Shown here: positions 15,212-23,787 of the stretch, piece by piece
Layout: the number at the start of each line of letters is the position of its first letter
How positions within the stretch are numbered: the stretch's first letter is position 1
Assembly: GCA_045539315.1 (NCBI GenBank)
Contig: JAZQFC010000039.1
Coordinates: 62,001 to 126,000 of the forward strand
Origin: RUG11462 sp045539315
Lineage (GTDB): Bacteria > Bacillota > Clostridia > Oscillospirales > Acutalibacteraceae
Length of the DNA stretch: 64,000 bases
Direction of reading: 5' to 3'
The notes under the pieces: generated by a model
Database searches by the model: none
What the model was told of the DNA's origin: nothing
What the model saw: the letters and a program-made list of their open reading frames with translations, nothing else
Translations under genes and position numbers: made by a program

Positions 15212-16915
15212 TTATTTTGAATTCAAGTAACCTGTTACATAGAAACAAGATGAGTTCCAATAAATTGTAACTTCGTTTGTTGTCCAGTTCCATTCCCAGT
15301 CAATATAGCAACCTGCCGGTGGCATATTATCCCAGTCAATACCCTCTGACTGTTTAACACCATTAACAACGGTTGGTCTTTGCCATTTTCTATCATTAGG
15401 GCCACCTGCAACAAGGCCAGGAACACAAGGCTCTACTCCATCAAACATTGATGGGCGGTGGTGTGGATTAACAACAGTATTTGTACCATAACCTGAAACA
15501 TAACATTTTGAAATGTAGTTTCTACCAAAGATATAAGAAACGCTATCTTTAATCATCTTGTCATATTTATCGGTTTTTAAAAGATATGCCGCTGAAATAA
15601 CGTTGCCGAGTTTATTAGTAAGAACGGCATTTGAACCCCAATAATATTCATTTTCGTGACGATTTACACCATCATGCAAACAAAGAAGATAAGGGTTTCT
15701 GTTATAAATAGTAAGCGCTTCTTCCGCGCTATCAATAATGCATTTTAGAACCTTTGCTTTTAACTCTTGGTCGGCATTTTCTGCTAAACAATAAGCAAAT
15801 GAGCCATGACCACCTTGATTATAAGCGCCAAAAGCAGTTTTTGAGAAGTTCATATTGAAAAATTCACTAAAATGCTCTTCGTAAACTTTTTCACCTGTTG
15901 TTCTGAAAAGTTCTGCCGCTGCCCAATAAACTTCATCTAAACAACAAGCATCGCCATAACCACCAGTGTTACAAGGAGGCACATTTTGAAACTCTTTAGC
16001 ATCTTTATAATTAGCAATAGCATAATCAAAAGCGCGTTTTGACGCTTCAAGACATTTTTCAGCATAATCAGGATAAAACTCTTTATAAACTCTTGCCGCA
16101 ATTGCCATTGCTGCCGCAAAACCCGCGGTTGCAGGAATCATAACAGGGCTAATCGCTTGAATTTCCCACTTTTCAGTGTCAACATCTGGCATATCATTAG
16201 CCGCAAAAGTATCTGTTGTTACTTTATGATAAACGCCACCCTCTGCGGTTTGCATTTTAAGCATCCAGTCAAGTTCGTATTTAGCCTCATTCAAAATATC
16301 AGGCACACCATTGCCGCTTTCAGGAATGTTTAAATCAAAGCCAACCTTTTCACCGAAAAGTTCATAAGCATACATCATATTAAATACAGTTTGGTTTGCA
16401 GGAGTGATATATTTACCATAGTCGCCTGCGTCATGCCAACCACCTGAAACGTCTTCAATAATAACGCTTGGGTCGGTCAATAAATAACCAGGAAGATTAT
16501 GACAAGCCTTATGAGTATAAGGACCTGCATATTTTTCTTCTAATTCCATACCGCAACGTTGAAAATAGAGCGCTTTAATCATTGCTTTTGTAACTTCTTC
16601 ATATGGTTTTTTAGAAATTTCAAATGTATAAGAAACGCCTTTTTCGGTTGCAATATAATATTTGCCTTCTTGCTTTACATCAGTAAACACAGCGTGAGTT
16701 ACATAAATGCTATTAGTAGCATCAAACTTTTTACCGCTAATTTTACCTTCGAAAACCGCTTCATCAGTTTGCGCATTTACAACAAAGAATTGACCTGTAA
16801 TATCATTTTTACAAACCGCTATCTTTTCATCATTGATACCATAAGCAATTTGGTTTACTGCGATATCAATATTCAATTCTTTTGAAAACTCTTTTGGAAT
16901 TGTTAATTTACTCAT
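15212..16915 (-). CDS. GH9 glycoside hydrolase without signal peptide
   Basis: A 567-aa family 9 glycoside hydrolase. An N-terminal immunoglobulin-like domain (about 10-105) is followed by the catalytic (alpha/alpha)6 barrel. Catalytic signatures are WHDAGDYGKY (aspartates), NPHHRPS (His) and TTNEVTIYWN (the general acid Glu in NEV). The N-terminus MSKLTIPKEFSKELN has no signal peptide, so it probably acts in the cytoplasm on imported cello- or gluco-oligosaccharides, unlike its secreted neighbour. It starts at ATG 16915 after AGGTGAAAAG and lies downstream of the dockerin GH9 gene on the same strand, separated by a hairpin. Confidence 0.9.
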   Translation of the reverse strand: MSKLTIPKEFSKELNIDIAVNQIAYGINDEKIAVCKNDITGQFFVVNAQTDEAVFEGKISGKKFDATNSIYVTHAVFTDVKQEGKYYIATEKGVSYTFEISKKPYEEVTKAMIKALYFQRCGMELEEKYAGPYTHKACHNLPGYLLTDPSVIIEDVSGGWHDAGDYGKYITPANQTVFNMMYAYELFGEKVGFDLNIPESGNGVPDILNEAKYELDWMLKMQTAEGGVYHKVTTDTFAANDMPDVDTEKWEIQAISPVMIPATAGFAAAMAIAARVYKEFYPDYAEKCLEASKRAFDYAIANYKDAKEFQNVPPCNTGGYGDACCLDEVYWAAAELFRTTGEKVYEEHFSEFFNMNFSKTAFGAYNQGGHGSFAYCLAENADQELKAKVLKCIIDSAEEALTIYNRNPYLLCLHDGVNRHENEYYWGSNAVLTNKLGNVISAAYLLKTDKYDKMIKDSVSYIFGRNYISKCYVSGYGTNTVVNPHHRPSMFDGVEPCVPGLVAGGPNDRKWQRPTVVNGVKQSEGIDWDNMPPAGCYIDWEWNWTTNEVTIYWNSSCFYVTGYLNSK

Positions 16916-16947
16916 AACTTTTCACCTATAATTTTTATTCATAATTT

Positions 16948-16978
16948 TGGGGTTGGCGATAAAAACCAACCCCAAATT
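16948..16978 (-). other. Intergenic hairpin between the two GH9 genes
   Basis: TTTGGGGTTGG (16948-16958) pairs with CCAACCCCAAA (16968-16978), an 11-bp stem. In the direction of transcription it is not followed by a T-tract, so it looks more like an RNA-processing or stabilising element, or an attenuator, than a full terminator. Confidence 0.7.
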
Positions 16979-16993
16979 AAATTCAGTATTAAA

Positions 16994-19642
16994 TTAGTCT
17001 ATTGAACTTGCTTCAGCAGTTTTTGTTCTGTTTAAATCTTGTTGAACAACAGGAGCATAAGCAAAAATACAAGTTGAGTTCCAATATACACAAATCTCGT
17101 TTGATACATAGTCACTATCTTTATCATTATAGTGGAATGATGTGTCAGTGCCCTGACCTTGTGAATATCCGGCAGCCATTTGACCAGGAGTACAACGAGT
17201 ATTCTTATTCTCATTTTTGAGAATTACTGATGGGTAATGGTGAATATTCTTCGAAGAACCTTCAGTAAGACCTGTAATGAAACAGTAACCCAACCAGTTA
17301 GTACCAAGTTTAAAGTTTAGTACTGAACGTGAAGCCGCTGTATAATCAGTGCTATCAGAAACAAAACAACTTGCGACAGCGTTTGCTTTGATAGTATTTT
17401 CTTGACCAATACTACCCCAACCATATTCATTTGTATCACCAAATGATGTTTTGCTTGTTTTAGTATTGTTATTAATTGCATCTGATTTAAACTTGTTAAG
17501 AATTGTAGTAACTAAAGCAGAATCAGTTGTACCTTCATTATTCTTATTCATCAACAAGTATTGAACTGCACCATAACCACCGTGTGCTTGTGAGCCCATA
17601 GAATAGTTTACAGTAGAAGTGCTGATTTTAGCTGAATATTTGCTATCTTTTGTTGCTCTATAAAGTGCAGCATACATATAGAATTGTGAGCTGTTTGCTT
17701 CATTACCAGTACCACCGTAAGAACCGCCGCCTGTGCCCCAACCGGAAGCCGATTTGCCTTGTGGAGCAACATCTCTTGCATTCTTTTCAGCAACGGTCAT
17801 ATTAAGAGGCGAACTTGTTCTGTTATTTGTATAGAATTCATAACCTAATTTTGCCGCTTCAAGACATTCGTTAGCAAATTTAGGGTCAATATCTTTAAAT
17901 ACATGATATGTGTTTGCCAAAGCACCTGCAGCGCCTGCAGATGTAGCAAAGTTTACACTCATTACACGGAAACCACCGTGGTCATTTGCTTGTTTGCCAT
18001 TAAACGCTTTATCTTCTTCCGGCTTTGTATATTGCGCAGAAGCGAATGTTTGTGTACAAATCTTAAAGTAGAAACCACCGTAAGTTGAACTGCCTACATT
18101 TTTATTTTGCATATTGAGAAGGAATTTTGCTTCCCATCTGATTTGGTCAAGAATATCAGGAAGATTATCTTTTTCGCCATCAGCATTTGTATCTTGAATT
18201 ATATCGGTTGTAAATACTTCTGGATACAATTCATATGCTTGACAAAGGTCAGCAACTACCTGTGAAGCAGGTTGAACGTATCTACCATAGTCACCCGCAT
18301 CATGCAAACCATAAGCAAAGTCTGATGCAGGAAGTTTAATTACATTACCATTAGCATCAGTATTAGCAGTGAATGATGTTGCTTCTGAATTAGAAACATA
18401 TGAATATGTATTACTTGTACCTTGACTAACAATTACATTTTTAATATTATTTTTTTGTGTTTCTGTCAAAAGTATAGGAGTAACAACATCAACATTCAAA
18501 TAATAAACATCTTTACCGTCTTCTTTAACGGTTTTTGAAGAAGCGGAATATTTACCATCGGATAAATTAGCATTTTCAAGAGCTTTTACTACTCCAGATG
18601 TCTCGGTACCTGTAGCCAAGGTTGTAGTCTTAATTTTAAATGTTGTAGTTACTTGGAATTTATCAACAACTACAACTTCTTTACCTTTAAGTTGAGCGTT
18701 TGTTGATTCATAGTGGCAAGCAGTACGAGCGTGAGCGCCATATTTTGTCATATAATCTTCTGCGCTATCGCCATATTCACTTTGGAAGTAATCTGCATAT
18801 TTTTGAAGAACTTCTGTTTCAACAGGGCCGCCGCAACGTTGATAATAAAGAGCCATAAGCATATAATCCATTGCTTTAGCATATGGGTTATCAGAAATTG
18901 TAAACGGATAAGAATATCCTGCAGGAGCATAAATTCTATATGTACCAGGAGTTGTAAATGATGACATATCAACAGTTGACTGCCAAGCATCATCAGTACC
19001 ATTCAATTTACCAGGAGTACACAAGTACTTTTTACCTGATTTGAATGTTGCAACAACTTGTTTTGTTAATTCATCAACAAGATAAATATCTCTTTCAGCA
19101 ATTAATGAATATTCAGGAGTATTTTCAAAACCTTCAACAAGTTTGAAAATCTTTTTACCATGAGTTGAATAACCTACTTGGTTTACAGCAACTGTATAAT
19201 AAGGATTATCATTAACAGCCGCTCTTATAGCCAATTGATTATGATAGTAACGTGGTACGCCACCCTCAACGAAAGGCGCTTCTGTATATCCATGCGATGT
19301 TGTACTTGTTGTTTGCTTAACAGTTGTATGAGTTTCAAACTCACGATTGATAAATGTTTTTTGAAGTTTTGAGATATATCTTCTCAATTGGAAAAGGTCA
19401 TCAGTATCAACCGCGCCGGATGTATTACAGTCAGCGGGGTCTCCATCTTTAATTCTTCTTGGAACATCAACCTTTGACAAGAATTTTCTAATCCAAAGAA
19501 TATCTTGCATATTAATTTGCTCATCTTTATTAGCATCACCCAAAATACCATCAGCGTTTACCGATGTTGGCATTATTGACATACTTGAAAATGCAATGAT
19601 GATAGCCAAAAGAGCCGCAATAACTGAAATATATTTCTTCAT
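16994..19642 (-). CDS. Secreted GH9 cellulase with N-terminal dockerin
   Basis: An 882-aa extracellular enzyme. A signal peptide ends near Ala31 (first-ATG numbering). A type I-like dockerin lies directly after it: GDANKDEQINMQDILWIRK and ADCNTSGAVDTDDLFQLRR, each with calcium-ligand spacing. A Thr-rich linker (TTVKQTTSTTSH) leads to an Ig-like domain and a GH9 catalytic module with LHDAGDYGRYVQPAS and SNEICVYWN. A segment of about 100 residues (from VVVVDKFQVTTTFKIK) is inserted before the DAGD motif. The dockerin at the N-terminus, rather than the usual C-terminus, is notable. The second ATG (19642) is spaced best from GGAGG; the first is at 19645. Confidence 0.92.
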   Translation of the reverse strand: MKKYISVIAALLAIIIAFSSMSIMPTSVNADGILGDANKDEQINMQDILWIRKFLSKVDVPRRIKDGDPADCNTSGAVDTDDLFQLRRYISKLQKTFINREFETHTTVKQTTSTTSHGYTEAPFVEGGVPRYYHNQLAIRAAVNDNPYYTVAVNQVGYSTHGKKIFKLVEGFENTPEYSLIAERDIYLVDELTKQVVATFKSGKKYLCTPGKLNGTDDAWQSTVDMSSFTTPGTYRIYAPAGYSYPFTISDNPYAKAMDYMLMALYYQRCGGPVETEVLQKYADYFQSEYGDSAEDYMTKYGAHARTACHYESTNAQLKGKEVVVVDKFQVTTTFKIKTTTLATGTETSGVVKALENANLSDGKYSASSKTVKEDGKDVYYLNVDVVTPILLTETQKNNIKNVIVSQGTSNTYSYVSNSEATSFTANTDANGNVIKLPASDFAYGLHDAGDYGRYVQPASQVVADLCQAYELYPEVFTTDIIQDTNADGEKDNLPDILDQIRWEAKFLLNMQNKNVGSSTYGGFYFKICTQTFASAQYTKPEEDKAFNGKQANDHGGFRVMSVNFATSAGAAGALANTYHVFKDIDPKFANECLEAAKLGYEFYTNNRTSSPLNMTVAEKNARDVAPQGKSASGWGTGGGSYGGTGNEANSSQFYMYAALYRATKDSKYSAKISTSTVNYSMGSQAHGGYGAVQYLLMNKNNEGTTDSALVTTILNKFKSDAINNNTKTSKTSFGDTNEYGWGSIGQENTIKANAVASCFVSDSTDYTAASRSVLNFKLGTNWLGYCFITGLTEGSSKNIHHYPSVILKNENKNTRCTPGQMAAGYSQGQGTDTSFHYNDKDSDYVSNEICVYWNSTCIFAYAPVVQQDLNRTKTAEASSID

Positions 19643-19645
19643 CAT

Positions 19646-19970
19646 TTTACCTCCGTTTTAAATGAAAAATAATATTGATTTTGAGGACTTTTGCAAAATG
19701 GGCGCAAAACTCCCCTATATTTCAACTATATTATATCAAAATTAAGGTATTAAAGCAAGAAAAAAATCACAAAAAAACTCTGTTCTACAATTTGCATAAA
19801 CAAAACAAAATAATTTGTAAATTCTACACAAAATTATTGATGAATTTTTTAAAATTGCCAAGATAATACACTTCTAATTGTTGACATTACAAACTTTTCA
19901 AGGTATAATGATAGTAATTGTAAACATATAATTACATTTAATCACTTTTATGTTTTTTGGAGTTGAATTT
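19646..19970. other. Intergenic region with divergent promoters
   Basis: About 325 bp between the GH9 gene (-) and the GT2 gene (+). It holds a minus-strand promoter (TTGCTT 19753-19758, TATAAT 19730-19735, extended TGA) giving the GH9 gene a leader of about 80 nt, and a plus-strand consensus promoter at 19881-19909. No coding sequence is recognised. Confidence 0.7.
19881..19909 (+). promoter_or_regulatory. Consensus promoter of the ribitol-phosphate cassette
   Basis: TTGACA (19881-19886), 17 bp, TATAAT (19904-19909): a perfect match to the vegetative consensus, 61 bp before the GT2 start. Confidence 0.85.
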
Positions 19971-20966
19971 ATGGAAGTTTTTCCAACCGTTTCGGTTGTT
20001 ATTCCTATTCATAATGAGGAAAGATATATTGAGGCTTGTCTTGACTCGCTTCTTAATCAAGATTATCCTACCGAATTAATCGAAGCGATTTTGGTTGATG
20101 GTATGTCAACCGATTCGACAAGGGAAATCATTGAGGAAAAATATACATCTAAATATAATTTTATAAAATTAATAGACAACCCTGAAAAATCAGTGCAATT
20201 TGCTCTTAATCACGGTATTAAGGCGGCTAAAAATGAATACATTGTTCGTTTTGACGCTCACTCTGAATACGCTTCTGATTATGTTTCAAAATGCATTGAG
20301 TATCATTTAAAAACCGATGCTGATAATATTGGCGGTCCTAACATTGTTATGGGTAAAAACCCTGTGCAACAAGCAATTGCGGCGGCTTATTACTCACCTT
20401 TTGCGCTCGGTGGCGGTAGAAATCACATTGAGGGTTATGAGGGCTATTCTGATACCGTTTCATTCGGCTCATTTTTGCGTTCAACTGCAGAAAAACTTAA
20501 TTATTTTGATGAAGATTTAACTTTAAATGAAGATGATGATTTTAATTTCAGATTAATTGAGCAAGGCGGTAAAGTTTATATTACGCCTGAAATTCGCAGT
20601 ACATATTATCCTAGGGATAATTACAGAGCGCTTTTCAAACAATATTATCTTTACGGCTTTTGGAAAGTTGCAGTTATAAAGAAGCATAAAAAACCTGCAA
20701 GGCTTTCTCATTTAATTCCGCTTTTATTCTTTATGTATATCACATTCGGCGGGCTTTTAGCATTGTTTATTGAGCCTATAAAATGGCTTTATCTCGCAGT
20801 TTTAGCATTATACCTTGTAATAGATTTTATCGTTTCATTCAAATCAAAATATATTACAACTAAAATCGGTAGATTAAGACTTGTTTGGATCCATTTTGTT
20901 TTGCATTTTTCCTATGGTTTAGGTTTCTTTGCAGGCATTTTCAAATTTGCATTTAAAAAGTGGTAA
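19971..20966 (+). CDS. Family 2 glycosyltransferase, membrane-anchored
   Basis: A 331-aa GT2 enzyme of the GT-A fold. The nucleotide-sugar-binding start VSVVIPIHNEERYIEACLDS is at about 6-25, the metal motif is DAHSEY (about 100) and the acceptor/catalytic region is LNEDDDFNFRL. Two C-terminal hydrophobic segments (about 240-290) and an amphipathic end suggest membrane association. ATG 19971 is chosen because GGAG lies 10 bp upstream; the earlier ATG at 19950 has no site. It is the first gene of an operon with licD, tarI and tarJ, so it probably builds the carrier of a ribitol-phosphate-modified surface polymer. Confidence 0.88.
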   Translation: MEVFPTVSVVIPIHNEERYIEACLDSLLNQDYPTELIEAILVDGMSTDSTREIIEEKYTSKYNFIKLIDNPEKSVQFALNHGIKAAKNEYIVRFDAHSEYASDYVSKCIEYHLKTDADNIGGPNIVMGKNPVQQAIAAAYYSPFALGGGRNHIEGYEGYSDTVSFGSFLRSTAEKLNYFDEDLTLNEDDDFNFRLIEQGGKVYITPEIRSTYYPRDNYRALFKQYYLYGFWKVAVIKKHKKPARLSHLIPLLFFMYITFGGLLALFIEPIKWLYLAVLALYLVIDFIVSFKSKYITTKIGRLRLVWIHFVLHFSYGLGFFAGIFKFAFKKW

Positions 20967-20971
20967 AAATT

Positions 20972-21847
20972 ATGGCTTATAAAATAAGTGATGTAGAAAT
21001 AATGAATCTGCAACGAAAATCTCTTGAAATGCTTTTGTTTTTCAAAGATTTTTGTGAAAAACATAATCTTAAATTCTTTTTCTGCGGTGGTTGTCTTATC
21101 GGCGCAGTAAGAGAAAAAGGGTTTATCCCTTGGGATGATGATGTTGATGTTTTTATGCCAAGAGATGATTATGAAAAGTTGATTAAGATTTTTAATGAAA
21201 AATCAGGCTCTGATAAATACTTTTTGCAGGTTTCAACTAAAGAAAATTTAACCAAAAACCTTTTTGCAACTATTTGCGATAGCGACACTACTTATATAAA
21301 ATCTTATCAAGCAGACCTTGATATTAACCACGGTATTGTGCTTGATATTTTGCCTATTGACGGTGCGCCTAGCGGTAAAATAAAAAGGCTTTTCCAAATG
21401 GTGAATGCGCTTTTTTATTCGCTTTATCTAATCGGCGAAGCGCCTTTGAACAATGGCAAAATTATTGAAATTATCGGTAAAATTTTATTGTGTTTTGTCC
21501 CTAGTAAAAAATTAAGATGGAAAATTGCTATGGGTTGCAAAAAGAGAATGACTAAATATTCGCTTGATAAAAGCGAGTATGCAACTGAACTTTGTTCGGG
21601 CCCTTATTATATGAGAAAAAGGTATTTTGCAAAAGATTTTAGCGATACTGTTTTGCTCGAATTTGAGGGGTATCAAATGCCTGCTATGGTGGGCTATCAC
21701 AACTATCTGACCGAGGCTTTTGGCGATTATATGGAATTACCGCCTGAAGAAAACAGAGTTGTGCATCATAAAATTGAATTTGTCGATACTGACAATTCAT
21801 ATAAAATTTATAAAGGCAAGTATTATCTTGTAAACGGAGGAAAATAA
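20972..21847 (+). CDS. LicD/fukutin-family phosphotransferase
   Basis: A 291-aa LicD-family nucleotidyltransferase-fold enzyme. The family core FCGGCLIGAVREKGFIPWDD is followed by DDVDVFMPRDDY; the DDD(V)D aspartates bind metal. LicD enzymes transfer phosphocholine from CDP-choline, but the mammalian relatives fukutin and FKRP transfer ribitol phosphate from CDP-ribitol. Here the next two genes make CDP-ribitol, so a ribitol-phosphate transferase is the more likely role. The ATG at 20972 lies 5 bp after the GT2 stop with a weak GTGG site. An in-frame GTG at 20960 would overlap the GT2 gene. Confidence 0.85.
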   Translation: MAYKISDVEIMNLQRKSLEMLLFFKDFCEKHNLKFFFCGGCLIGAVREKGFIPWDDDVDVFMPRDDYEKLIKIFNEKSGSDKYFLQVSTKENLTKNLFATICDSDTTYIKSYQADLDINHGIVLDILPIDGAPSGKIKRLFQMVNALFYSLYLIGEAPLNNGKIIEIIGKILLCFVPSKKLRWKIAMGCKKRMTKYSLDKSEYATELCSGPYYMRKRYFAKDFSDTVLLEFEGYQMPAMVGYHNYLTEAFGDYMELPPEENRVVHHKIEFVDTDNSYKIYKGKYYLVNGGK

Positions 21848-21848
21848 A

Positions 21849-22568
21849 ATGATTTTTGGTGCAATTTTAGCCGGTGGCGTTGGCTCTAGAATGAACATTT
21901 CTGATATGCCTAAACAATTTTTAAAATTAGGCGAAAAACCTATTATTGTTCATACTTTAGAGAAATTTATGTTGGCTTCTCGTCTTGACCACATTTATAT
22001 CGGCGTTCATCCTGACTGGCTTACTCATATGAATGACCTTGTTGAAAAATATGTTGGCTCACCTGCAAGTGATAATGTTCACGTTGTTGCCGGTGGTACT
22101 GACAGAAATTCTACTATTTTTAACATTATCGCTGACATTGAAAAGAATTTTGGCGAAAGCGATGAGCATATTATCATCACTCATGATTCTGTTAGACCTT
22201 TTGTTACTCAAAGAATGATTGATGAAAATATCGACGCTGCTATTAAATACGGCGCGGTTGATACTGTTACAGGCGCTATTGATACAATTGTTGAATCGGA
22301 AGACGGCAAAACTATTTCTGCTATTCCTGATAGAAGCAAAATGTATCAAGGACAAACTCCACAAAGTTTCAACATCAGTCTTTTGAAAAAACTTTATGGC
22401 GAATTAACCGATGATGAAAAGGCTATTTTAACTGACGCTTGTAAAATTTGCATTGTTAAAAACCACCCTGTTTATATGGTTGAGGGTGAGATTTCTAATA
22501 TCAAAATCACCACTGTAAGCGATTATAAAATTGCTCAAGCTATGGTTGGAGGAATAAAAATTGATTAA
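21849..22568 (+). CDS. tarI: Ribitol-5-phosphate cytidylyltransferase (TarI; IspD-like)
   Basis: A 239-aa cytidylyltransferase that would make CDP-ribitol from CTP and ribitol 5-phosphate. The nucleotide-binding start is AILAGGVGSRM with PKQFLKLGEKPI; conserved VAGGTDRNST and HDSVRPF follow. IspD of isoprenoid synthesis has the same fold, but adjacency to a TarJ-type reductase argues for TarI. The gene starts 1 bp after the licD stop with GGAGGAAAAT overlapping, and its end overlaps the tarJ start by 8 bp. Confidence 0.84.
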   Translation: MIFGAILAGGVGSRMNISDMPKQFLKLGEKPIIVHTLEKFMLASRLDHIYIGVHPDWLTHMNDLVEKYVGSPASDNVHVVAGGTDRNSTIFNIIADIEKNFGESDEHIIITHDSVRPFVTQRMIDENIDAAIKYGAVDTVTGAIDTIVESEDGKTISAIPDRSKMYQGQTPQSFNISLLKKLYGELTDDEKAILTDACKICIVKNHPVYMVEGEISNIKITTVSDYKIAQAMVGGIKID

Positions 22569-23577
22569 TTACGTTTATCAATTGGTAAGCCCAAAAGTTT
22601 TTTCAATTAAATATACTGATTTGAGCCTTAATTCTGACAAAGTTATTATTAGGCCAAATTATATGGCGCTTTGCCACGCTGACCAACGCTACTTTTTAGG
22701 TCAACGTGATATTAAAGTGCTTAATAAAAAACTTCCTATGGCGCTTATTCACGAATGTTGTGGTATTGTTGAATTTGACCCAACAGGCACTTATCAAAAA
22801 GGTCAAAAGGTTGTAATGATTCCTAATACCCCAATTCGCAAAAACCCTGTTATTTTTGAAAACTATGATAAAGGCTCATACTTTTTATCATCTGGTCACG
22901 ATGGCTTTATGCGTGAATTTGTTGACTTGCCTGTAGATAGAGTTGTGCCTTATAACGATGTGCCTGACGCAGTTGCGGCTATTACCGAGTTTATCAGCGT
23001 TGGTGTGCATGCTTCTACACGTTTTGATTTAGCGGCTCACGAGATTCGTGATTCAATAGGTATCTGGGGCGATGGCTCGCTCGCTTACTCTGTTGCAAAT
23101 ATTTTGAAACTTCGCTTCCCTAACTCAAAACTTTATGTTATTGGTATGGATTCTCGCAAATTAACACACTTCTCTTTTGTTGATGGAACATATCTTGCTA
23201 ATAACATTCCTGAAGATTTCCATGTTGACCACGCTTTTGAATGTTGTGGTGGCGAGGGCTCTTTCTATGCAATTGATGATATTATTAAATACATCAACCC
23301 TCAAGGAACAGTTATGCTTATGGGTGTTTCTGAAAACAAAGTTGCAATTAATACTCGTGATGTTTTGGAAAAAGGTTTAACCTTTATCGGTTCATCACGT
23401 TCAGGTAGGGCTGACTTCGAAAAGGCAGTCGAACTTATGGAGTCTAAAGACTTCCAAAAAAGAATAAAAATCATTATCAGTGAGGACGAGCCTGTTAAGT
23501 CTATTAAAGACATTATCAGGGTTTTTGGTAATGACTTGACTACACCATTTAAAACTGTTTTTAAATGGGATGTGTAA
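22561..23577 (+). CDS. tarJ: Ribulose-5-phosphate reductase (TarJ)
   Basis: A 338-aa zinc-type medium-chain dehydrogenase that would reduce ribulose 5-phosphate to ribitol 5-phosphate for TarI. Recognisable parts are MALCHADQRYFLGQRD (catalytic-zinc Cys/His region), LIHECCGIVEFDPTGTYQKG and a Rossmann segment starting GIWGDGSLAYSVANIL. The start is a TTG at 22561, which follows GGAGG and lies inside the end of tarI, so translation is coupled. A strong terminator closes the operon after the stop. Confidence 0.86.
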   Translation: MINYVYQLVSPKVFSIKYTDLSLNSDKVIIRPNYMALCHADQRYFLGQRDIKVLNKKLPMALIHECCGIVEFDPTGTYQKGQKVVMIPNTPIRKNPVIFENYDKGSYFLSSGHDGFMREFVDLPVDRVVPYNDVPDAVAAITEFISVGVHASTRFDLAAHEIRDSIGIWGDGSLAYSVANILKLRFPNSKLYVIGMDSRKLTHFSFVDGTYLANNIPEDFHVDHAFECCGGEGSFYAIDDIIKYINPQGTVMLMGVSENKVAINTRDVLEKGLTFIGSSRSGRADFEKAVELMESKDFQKRIKIIISEDEPVKSIKDIIRVFGNDLTTPFKTVFKWDV

Positions 23578-23584
23578 AATAACA

Positions 23585-23614
23585 AAAATCGGGCATTTTT
23601 AATGCCCGATTTTG
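23585..23614 (+). terminator. Terminator after tarJ
   Basis: ATCGGGCATT/AATGCCCGAT (23588-23610) with a T-rich end. Confidence 0.88.
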
Positions 23615-23652
23615 TAGTGTTTGTAGAAAATAAAAATAAATCATTTTGTATC

Positions 23653-23681
23653 TTGAAAAAAAGCGTATAAAATGAGATAAT
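23653..23681 (+). promoter_or_regulatory. Promoter of prs
   Basis: TTGAAA (23653-23658), 17 bp, GATAAT (23676-23681) with TGA upstream. The leader of about 100 nt contains a hairpin AACAATTGC/GCAGTTGTT (23730-23753, one G-T pair) that might influence expression. Confidence 0.62.
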
Positions 23682-23787
23682 GTAATTGTACAATGATAAT
23701 TTTTTAACAAAATCTTTAATTAGCACCTAAACAATTGCAGGAAAGCAGTTGTTAAAAATAAAAAAATTACTTTAAGGGGACAAAAAA

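Noticed and set aside
21849..22568. The cytidylyltransferase as IspD of isoprenoid synthesis
   Set aside because: Same fold, but the overlap with a TarJ-type reductase and the LicD neighbour make TarI more likely; not fully excluded.
23700..23760. TTTTTTAACAA and GTTGTTAAAAA near the prs promoter as a Rex operator
   Set aside because: They form only half-sites and are not spaced as a TTGTTAA-N4-TTAACAA palindrome.
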